10,283 bases of DNA from Sphingomonas sanxanigenens (GTDB lineage: Bacteria; Pseudomonadota; Alphaproteobacteria; Sphingomonadales; Sphingomonadaceae). Below are positions 6,502 to 10,283 of this stretch, piece after piece. A model generated the notes under the pieces. The model ran no database searches. It worked only from the letters and a program-made list of their open reading frames with translations, and was not told the origin of the DNA. The translations under genes and the position numbers were made by a program. Position 1 is the first letter of the stretch; the number at the start of each line of letters is the position of its first letter. The stretch is from positions 1 to 10,283 of the forward strand of contig QFNN01000109.1 of assembly GCA_003240855.1 (NCBI GenBank). The letters are read 5' to 3'.

Positions 6502-6804
6502 ATGACCAACGCTGCAATTCGGCTCGATCTGTTTCTTTGGTTCGTCCGGCTGGCGAAAACGCGGGGCCTTGCGCAGGCCGCCGCCGAGGCTGGCCATATG
6601 CGCATCGACGGGCGCGTCGTCGATCGCGCGCATGCTGCGGTGCGCATCGGCAATGTGCTGAGTTTTCCGCTGCATGGCCGCGTTCGCATCGTCCGGGTGA
6701 CCGCGCTTCCCGCGCGGCGCGGCGGGGTTGAGGATGCGCTGCTCTGCTATGAGGATCTGTCGCCCGGTTGTGAGAATGACTTGCAGCAACGCGCAGGTGA
6801 TTGA
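6502..6804 (+). CDS. S4-domain RNA-binding protein (Hsp15-like)
   Basis: Residues about 5-55 of this 100-residue protein form an S4 domain: IRLDLFLWFVRLAKTRGLAQ, then a helix, then GHMRIDGRVVDRAHAAVRIGNVL, the strand-turn pattern that binds structured RNA. Hsp15 (HslR) of E. coli has the same N-terminal layout and binds 50S subunits carrying stalled peptidyl-tRNA. Whether this homologue does so is unknown, and it lacks a long basic tail. ATG 6502 is chosen because the domain begins three residues later. A GTG frame from 6451 would add 17 residues with no family match. It lies between the helicase and fdxA, a grouping I recognise in other Alphaproteobacteria. Confidence 0.85.
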   Translation: MTNAAIRLDLFLWFVRLAKTRGLAQAAAEAGHMRIDGRVVDRAHAAVRIGNVLSFPLHGRVRIVRVTALPARRGGVEDALLCYEDLSPGCENDLQQRAGD

Positions 6805-6829
6805 CCTTCATCGGGAGCCGACATAGCGA
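6801..6829 (+). promoter_or_regulatory. Weak candidate promoter for fdxA
   Basis: TTGACC (6801-6806) is a good -35, followed after 17 bp by TAGCGA (6824-6829), a poor -10. It overlaps the S4 stop codon and would give a leader of about 20 nt containing the fdxA ribosome site (GGGAG). Readthrough from the S4 gene is an equally good explanation. Confidence 0.25.
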
Positions 6830-6855
6830 GGGCGCAGTTCCGGGAGCTGAATATC

Positions 6856-7194
6856 ATGACCTATGTCGTCACCGACGCCTGCATCCGCTGCAAATATATG
6901 GACTGCGTCGAAGTCTGTCCGGTCGATTGCTTCTATGAAGGCGACAATATGCTGGTGATCAATCCCAGCGAGTGCATCGACTGCGGCGTGTGCGAACCCG
7001 AATGTCCGGCCGAGGCGATTCTGCCCGACACCGAAAATGGTCTCGAGCAGTGGCTTGAACTCAACGCCACTTTCTCCGCGCAGTGGCCCAACATCACGCG
7101 AGCGCGCAGCGCGCCCGCCGATGCCGATGAACATAAGGGCGAAGAGGGCAAGTATGAGAAATATTTCTCGCCCGAGCCCGGTCAGGGCGACTGA
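6856..7194 (+). CDS. fdxA: Seven-iron ferredoxin FdxA ([3Fe-4S][4Fe-4S])
   Basis: This 112-residue protein matches Azotobacter FdI. Nine cysteines lie at 9, 12, 17, 21, 25, 40, 43, 46 and 50, counted with the initiator Met. By analogy C9, C17 and C50 hold the [3Fe-4S] cluster, and C21, C40, C43 and C46 hold the [4Fe-4S] cluster. The sequences CIRCKYMDCVEVCPVDCFYEG and CIDCGVCEPECPAEAI are diagnostic. The acidic C-terminal half lacks clusters, as in other members. It is a soluble low-potential electron carrier whose partners are usually not known. A GGGAG ribosome site precedes the ATG. The gene sits 51 nt after the S4 gene, and a strong terminator follows. Confidence 0.95.
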   Translation: MTYVVTDACIRCKYMDCVEVCPVDCFYEGDNMLVINPSECIDCGVCEPECPAEAILPDTENGLEQWLELNATFSAQWPNITRARSAPADADEHKGEEGKYEKYFSPEPGQGD

Positions 7195-7231
7195 AGCCTC
7201 TCGACAATCGACATTATCGGATCGTCTTGCA

Positions 7232-7260
7232 CCAGCCCTGCACGCAGGGCTGGTAATTTT
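7232..7260 (+). terminator. Rho-independent terminator after fdxA
   Basis: CCAGCCCTG (7232-7240) and CAGGGCTGG (7245-7253) form a perfect 9-bp stem with a 4-nt loop, followed by TAATTTT. It lies 38 bp past the fdxA stop and separates the helicase-S4-fdxA group from carD. Confidence 0.85.
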
Positions 7261-7310
7261 GTTGCGAATCTGTTAAAGCGTACTCGTTCGCAACGGATGT
7301 TCCTCATCCG
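7261..7310 (+). promoter_or_regulatory. Structured upstream region of carD
   Basis: GTTGCGAA (7261-7268) has a perfect inverted copy TTCGCAAC (7287-7294) 18 bp away. A second perfect 6-bp hairpin, CGGATG / CATCCG, overlaps its end by one base (7294-7299, 7305-7310, 5-nt loop). They stand 110 bp or more ahead of carD, just past the fdxA terminator, where its promoter or leader must lie. They may be an operator or leader hairpins; no clear -35/-10 pair was found. Confidence 0.35.
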
Positions 7311-7420
7311 CTAAGGAAGGCTAAGACTAGTCCCATATCCTCCACAGGTTGCTGACGCCCGGCTTCTCGGGACGATCGCGGCGCCGTGGGGGCTGTCCCT
7401 GTAGAGAAAGGTCGCAAAGC

Positions 7421-7963
7421 ATGGCTGCAAAGGCGCTGAGCTTCGATGTCGGTGATTATGTCGTTTATCCCAAGCATGGCGTCGGCCGCGTGGTCGAACT
7501 GCAAAGCCAGGAAATCGCCGGGATCAGCCTCGAGCTCTACGTCCTTCGCTTCGAGAAGGAGCGCATGACGCTCCGCGTGCCGACGAACAAGGCTGAAAGC
7601 GTCGGTATGCGTAAACTCTCGTCGGACAAGACGCTGCAGGAAGCGCTCCAGACTCTGAAGGGCAAGCCCAAGGTCAAGCGCACCATGTGGTCGCGCCGCG
7701 CGCAGGAATATGAAGCGAAGATCAACTCGGGCGACCTCGTGTCGATCGCCGAGGTGGTGCGCGACCTGTTCCGCGCCGACGACCAGCCCGAGCAGAGCTA
7801 TTCGGAGCGTCAGATCTTCGAGGGCGCGGCCAGCCGCCTCGCGCGTGAGCTCGCCGCGATGGAGCAGGTGGACGAGCCGAAGGCGATGGAGAAGATCCTC
7901 GAGATTCTCAACAAGGCCGCCGCCATCCACAACAAGGCGAAGGAATCGGCCGTCGAGGCCTGA
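7421..7963 (+). CDS. carD: CarD-family transcriptional regulator (RNA polymerase-binding)
   Basis: This 180-residue protein begins with the CarD/TRCF RNA-polymerase-interacting domain (residues about 7-62: FDVGDYVVYPKHGVGRVVEL, then the LELYVLRFEKERMTLRVPT strands). A helical C-terminal domain (about 75-165) follows, including RRAQEYEAKINSGDLVSIAEVVRDL. CarD binds the polymerase beta subunit and stabilises open promoter complexes, chiefly at rRNA and housekeeping promoters in the bacteria studied. ATG 7421 has a GAGAAAGG ribosome site; a frame from 7349 would add 24 unrelated residues. It has its own upstream region and terminator, so it is probably transcribed alone. Confidence 0.95.
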   Translation: MAAKALSFDVGDYVVYPKHGVGRVVELQSQEIAGISLELYVLRFEKERMTLRVPTNKAESVGMRKLSSDKTLQEALQTLKGKPKVKRTMWSRRAQEYEAKINSGDLVSIAEVVRDLFRADDQPEQSYSERQIFEGAASRLARELAAMEQVDEPKAMEKILEILNKAAAIHNKAKESAVEA

Positions 7964-7982
7964 TCTTTCGACTGGCGTGAAC

Positions 7983-8015
7983 AAAAAGGGCGGTCCCGCC
8001 GGGGCCGCCCTTTTT
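7983..8015 (+). terminator. Rho-independent terminator after carD
   Basis: AAAAAGGGCGG (7983-7993) pairs perfectly with CCGCCCTTTTT (8005-8015). The stem is 11 bp, GC-rich at its core, with an A-tract before and a T-tract after. It lies 19 bp past the carD stop. Confidence 0.9.
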
Positions 8016-8050
8016 GCGTCTGCGGCATTCGCATCCGCCACATTTCCATC

Positions 8051-8079
8051 TGGACGCGCGGGCTGTGACACCGTATTAC
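8051..8079 (+). promoter_or_regulatory. Candidate promoter of the DUF2807 pair
   Basis: TGGACG (8051-8056) and TATTAC (8074-8079) are 17 bp apart, each 4 of 6 to the consensus. Transcription would start near 8086, leaving a leader of about 22 nt with the AGGAG ribosome site. The -10 lies inside the near-palindrome at 8066-8097. Confidence 0.4.
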
Positions 8080-8097
8080 ATATGCAATACAGTGTCA
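8066..8097. promoter_or_regulatory. 32-bp near-palindrome, candidate repressor operator
   Basis: TGACAC-GTATT-CATATG-AATAC-GTGTCA reads almost the same on both strands; only two of the 16 base pairs break symmetry. It covers the likely -10 and start of transcription and ends at the ribosome site of the lipoprotein gene. Its size and symmetry suit a TetR- or GntR-type dimer. No such regulator gene is in the window. Confidence 0.6.
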
Positions 8098-8108
8098 GGA
8101 GATCAGTC

Positions 8109-8843
8109 ATGCGTTTTGCCGCCACAGCGACCATCCTCGCCGGCCTTTTCGCCACCACCGCCTGCAATGCGGGCAGCACCAGCGCCAAGGCCAGCGGGCA
8201 TCAGGAAACGCGCAGCTTCGCCGCTGCCGGTTTCGACCAGGTCGAGCTTGCCGGGTCGGATAATGTGATCGTCAAAGTCGGCGGCAAGGAATCGGTGACG
8301 GCGACGGGCGACAGCGCCGTGCTCGACCGGCTCGAGATCGAGGTGCGGGGCGGCAAGCTCCATGTCGGGCGCAAGCGCAACAGCGGCTGGATCGATCTTG
8401 GCGGCGGCCGCCACGGCAACGCCGTCGTCACGGTCACGCTGCCGCGCATCAACGGCGCGGCGGTCGCCGGATCGGGCAATCTCAGCGTCGATCGCGCGAG
8501 CGCCGACGCCTTTGCCGCGGCAGTCGCCGGATCGGGCAATCTCAGCCTCGCCAGCCTCCAGACGCGCAGCGCCTCCTTCGACGTCGCCGGATCGGGCAAC
8601 ATCACGGTCGGCGGCTCTGCCGCTTCGGTCAGCGTCTCGATCGCCGGATCGGGCGATGTCGACGCCCGTGCGCTGAAGAGCGATCAGGCGAAGATCAAGG
8701 TCGCCGGCTCGGGCAATGTGAAGGCCGGCGTCGATGGCGCCGCCAGCGTCTCGATCATGGGATCGGGCGATGTCGACATTCTCGGCAGCGCCAAATGCTC
8801 GGTGACCAAGATGGGCTCGGGCTCGGTGCGCTGCGGCGGTTGA
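8109..8843 (+). CDS. DUF2807 (head GIN domain) predicted lipoprotein
   Basis: This 244-residue protein starts at ATG 8109, seven nt past AGGAG. Residues 1-18 are a signal peptide ending TTAC, so C19 is a plausible but imperfect lipobox cysteine. The DUF2807 domain begins at about 33 (RSFAAAGFDQVELAGSDNVIV). From about 115 onward seven (A/M)GSG(N/D/S) turns recur roughly every 15-22 residues, the mark of a right-handed beta-helix. A C-x11-C pair closes the helix. The family is widespread in Bacteroidetes and Proteobacteria and its function is unknown, probably cell-envelope binding. It sits 58 nt before a paralogue, under a near-palindromic candidate operator. Confidence 0.85.
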   Translation: MRFAATATILAGLFATTACNAGSTSAKASGHQETRSFAAAGFDQVELAGSDNVIVKVGGKESVTATGDSAVLDRLEIEVRGGKLHVGRKRNSGWIDLGGGRHGNAVVTVTLPRINGAAVAGSGNLSVDRASADAFAAAVAGSGNLSLASLQTRSASFDVAGSGNITVGGSAASVSVSIAGSGDVDARALKSDQAKIKVAGSGNVKAGVDGAASVSIMGSGDVDILGSAKCSVTKMGSGSVRCGG

Positions 8844-8879
8844 GCCTCGGGGCCGAAGCGCCATTGCCGGGGGCGGCGG

Positions 8880-8905
8880 GGCGCTGCATGATCGCAGCGC
8901 CATGA
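8880..8905 (+). promoter_or_regulatory. Hairpin and five-codon leader frame at the second DUF2807 start
   Basis: GGCGCTGC (8880-8887) pairs perfectly with GCAGCGCC (8894-8901), so the stem ends directly before the ATG at 8902 and no normal ribosome site precedes that start. An ATG in the loop (8888) opens a five-codon frame (M-I-A-A-P) whose TGA overlaps the gene's ATG as ATGA. Initiation may depend on coupling or on opening the stem; chance is possible. Confidence 0.35.
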
Positions 8906-9603
8906 CTAACGCCGCCTTCGCTCCGATTCTCGCCCTGCTGGCCGCCGCGCCTGCACAGGCCGCTGATCGCAATATCGGCATCACTTCCTTCGACCGCATC
9001 ATCGTCGAGGGCCCCTATGCGGTGACGGTCAGGACCGGCCGGGCCGTATCCGCGCGGGCGACGGGCGATCTGCGCGGGCTCGATGCGCTGTCCCTCACGG
9101 TCGACGGCCAGACGCTGCGCGTCCGGTCAAGCGGGCAGGCATGGGGCGGCTTTCCCGACGCAAAGGCCGGGCCGGTCAGGATCGCGCTGACGACGCCGGG
9201 GCTGATGACGGCCCGCGTTTCGGGCAACGGATCGCTTGGCGTGGACAGGATGCGCGGGGCGAAGGTCAGCGTCGGCGTCGAAGGCGCGGGCAGCGTCAGC
9301 GTCGATCGGATCGACGCCGATCGCGCCGATCTGGTGATGGCGGGCACCGGTCTGCTGCGCGTCTCCGGTGACGCCAAGGCGGCGATCGCGACATTCCGGG
9401 GCAGCGGCACCGTCGACGCGGCGGCGTTCAGCGCCCATGATCTCGAACTCAACAGCCAGGGCGGCGCGGCCGTGACGATCTCCGCCTCGAACAGCGCCAA
9501 GGGCAATGTCAGCGGCACGGGCGACGTCACCATCCTCGGCGGGCCAGCCTGTGCGATCGCTTCGCAGGGATCGGGCAACCTCCTGTGCGGCGCGAAGCGC
9601 TGA
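8902..9603 (+). CDS. DUF2807 (head GIN domain) secreted protein, paralogue
   Basis: This 233-residue protein has a signal peptide in residues 1-20 with a clear AQA cleavage site before ADRN and no lipobox cysteine, so it should be soluble in the periplasm. The DUF2807 domain begins at about 25 (GITSFDRIIVEGPYAVTV). The turns are more diverged than in its neighbour (SGNGS, EGAGS, AGTGL, RGSGT, SGTGD, QGSGN). Both proteins end in a C-x11-C pair around a GSG turn, here ACAIASQGSGNLLCG. The two are old tandem duplicates rather than a recent copy. Start context is unusual, with a hairpin directly before the ATG. Binding partner and role are unknown. Confidence 0.8.
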   Translation: MTNAAFAPILALLAAAPAQAADRNIGITSFDRIIVEGPYAVTVRTGRAVSARATGDLRGLDALSLTVDGQTLRVRSSGQAWGGFPDAKAGPVRIALTTPGLMTARVSGNGSLGVDRMRGAKVSVGVEGAGSVSVDRIDADRADLVMAGTGLLRVSGDAKAAIATFRGSGTVDAAAFSAHDLELNSQGGAAVTISASNSAKGNVSGTGDVTILGGPACAIASQGSGNLLCGAKR

Positions 9604-9800
9604 TCGTCATGCTGTCCTACAGCGCGGGCGGGCTGCTACAAGGCGTAAGGCAGGCGACGCCCGCTCTTTGACACTGCTGGCGCCCGGACGTTGAGAATAG
9701 CGCTCCAGCCTCTCAACTTTGTCAACTTCCAGAGAGCAGAATCGCGCTTTTCCGCCATTCCCTACAGGAGGCAGCGTGACGCTGCCCGGCGTGCGGCTGG
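9604..9800. other. Intergenic region between convergent genes
   Basis: About 200 bp between the DUF2807 and DUF1489 genes holds no convincing gene. GTTGAGA (9690-9696) and TCTCAAC (9711-9717) form an inverted repeat followed by TTT, a weak terminator candidate. A perfect TTGACA (9668-9673) has only poor -10 matches downstream. GGCAGCG-tga-CGCTGCC (around 9770-9786) is a small hairpin. Confidence 0.4.
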
Positions 9801-10157
9801 TCAGATCAGCGCCAGCGCGGCCAGTTCGTCGCGCACCGATTGCGGCAGATCGGCAAGATCGCCTTCGCTCGCGTCGAAGTCGGGCGGCGCATCCCCGGCG
9901 GCGAGATAGCGCCAGCCCTGATGCGCGCGGCGGGGGTGCGGGCGAACGGGAATCAGGCGCGCGTCGAGACGGATGATCCAGCGTCTGCCGTCCTCGGCCT
10001 GCTCGAATCCGATGATCTCCTGCCGCGCGACCAGCCGGTGCTTGATGATCCAGTAGAGCGATCCGCCGATCAGCTCGGCATGGCGCGTCGGGCGGTTGCG
10101 CGTGGTGACTTCGGCGACGAAATCATGCGATCGCGCCGCGATCCGACCGGCGAGCAT
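9801..10157 (-). CDS. DUF1489 family protein, N-terminus apparently broken
   Basis: GGSLYWIIKHRLVARQEIIGF, RLIPVRPHPRRAHQGWRYL and the ending ELAALALI are hallmarks of DUF1489, a family of roughly 140 residues found in Alphaproteobacteria with no known function. From the only start in frame (ATG 10157) the protein has 118 residues. However, the family-like sequence continues upstream in frame as KVAVGCASLD (to about 10187), where homologues I recall begin with M-x-LHLTK. Beyond it comes a TGA at 10202-10200 with no start codon in between. An ATG at 10203 is out of frame. The gene has therefore lost about its first six codons, and the shortened form may or may not work. It reads convergently with the DUF2807 genes. 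Confidence 0.75.
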   Translation of the reverse strand: MLAGRIAARSHDFVAEVTTRNRPTRHAELIGGSLYWIIKHRLVARQEIIGFEQAEDGRRWIIRLDARLIPVRPHPRRAHQGWRYLAAGDAPPDFDASEGDLADLPQSVRDELAALALI

Positions 10158-10187
10158 GTCGAGGCTGGCGCAGCCGACCGCGACCTT

Positions 10188-10283
10188 AGCCCGGCCTATT
10201 CATGAGACTGAGGTTCCGGGCTTGTTGGGTGGCGATGCGTTTTCGGTGATGTGATCCGGACGAGCGCCTCTGGCGGTGTTTTT
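10188..10283. mobile_element. Possible mobile-element end or rearrangement junction
   Basis: The DNA from about 10188 to the right edge does not continue the DUF1489 gene and has no gene or promoter I can support. An abrupt loss of homology inside a coding region suggests the tip of an insertion sequence whose body lies outside. No terminal inverted repeat can be confirmed from one end, and I could not name a family. Confidence 0.3.

Noticed and set aside
5511..6689. A 392-codon minus-strand frame
   Set aside because: It spans the helicase end and the S4 gene in antisense and is Arg/Ser/Ala-rich without motifs.
7304..8188. A 294-codon minus-strand frame over carD
   Set aside because: It runs antisense through carD and its terminator, with no recognisable domain.
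8460..8830. Repeated GCCGGATCGGGCAA units as a possible DNA repeat array
   Set aside because: They encode the periodic AGSGN turns of the DUF2807 beta-helix; spacing follows protein structure and there are no spacers as in CRISPR.
9776..9976. GTG with a perfect AGGAGG upstream as a small gene
   Set aside because: The spacing is only 4 nt, and the frame runs antisense into the DUF1489 gene with Arg-rich filler.

Overview
The window is GC-rich and looks like an alphaproteobacterium of the Sphingomonadales (Sphingomonas, Sphingopyxis or Novosphingobium type). The evidence is the codon bias and the run helicase - S4 RNA-binding protein - FdxA ferredoxin - CarD, an arrangement I recognise from Alphaproteobacteria, followed by DUF2807 and DUF1489 genes. 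The genus is inference.

Bases 1 to about 3820 are read as one end of a Mu-like (transposable) prophage whose body lies left of the window. A lysogeny repressor (2795-3163, +) faces a leftward early operon across a short control region with an 11-bp inverted repeat. The early operon holds two tandem Ner/Nlp-like DNA-binding proteins, a ParB/Spo0J-type protein, a protein with a small Cys/His cluster, an unknown 88-residue protein and the start of an HNH endonuclease. Its genes overlap by 4 nt or sit 1-2 nt apart. Behind the repressor lies a small zinc-ribbon membrane protein, probably made in the lysogen. After it come about 420 bp without genes that carry several same-orientation TCCCA-type repeats, which suit transposase-binding sites near a phage end. 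No transposase is inside the window, so the Mu-like assignment rests on gene content, layout and these repeats.

From about 3821 the sequence is ordinary chromosome. The SUV3/MgpS-like helicase (3907-6444), S4 protein and fdxA run rightward and end at a strong intrinsic terminator. carD follows with its own structured leader and terminator. Next are two tandem DUF2807 proteins, a predicted lipoprotein preceded by a 32-bp near-palindrome and a predicted secreted soluble paralogue. Both end in the same C-x11-C pair.

At the right edge a DUF1489 gene reads leftward. Its conserved frame runs into a stop before any start codon, about where the first five or six residues should be, and the DNA beyond does not continue it. 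This suggests an insertion or rearrangement, perhaps the end of an insertion sequence outside the window.
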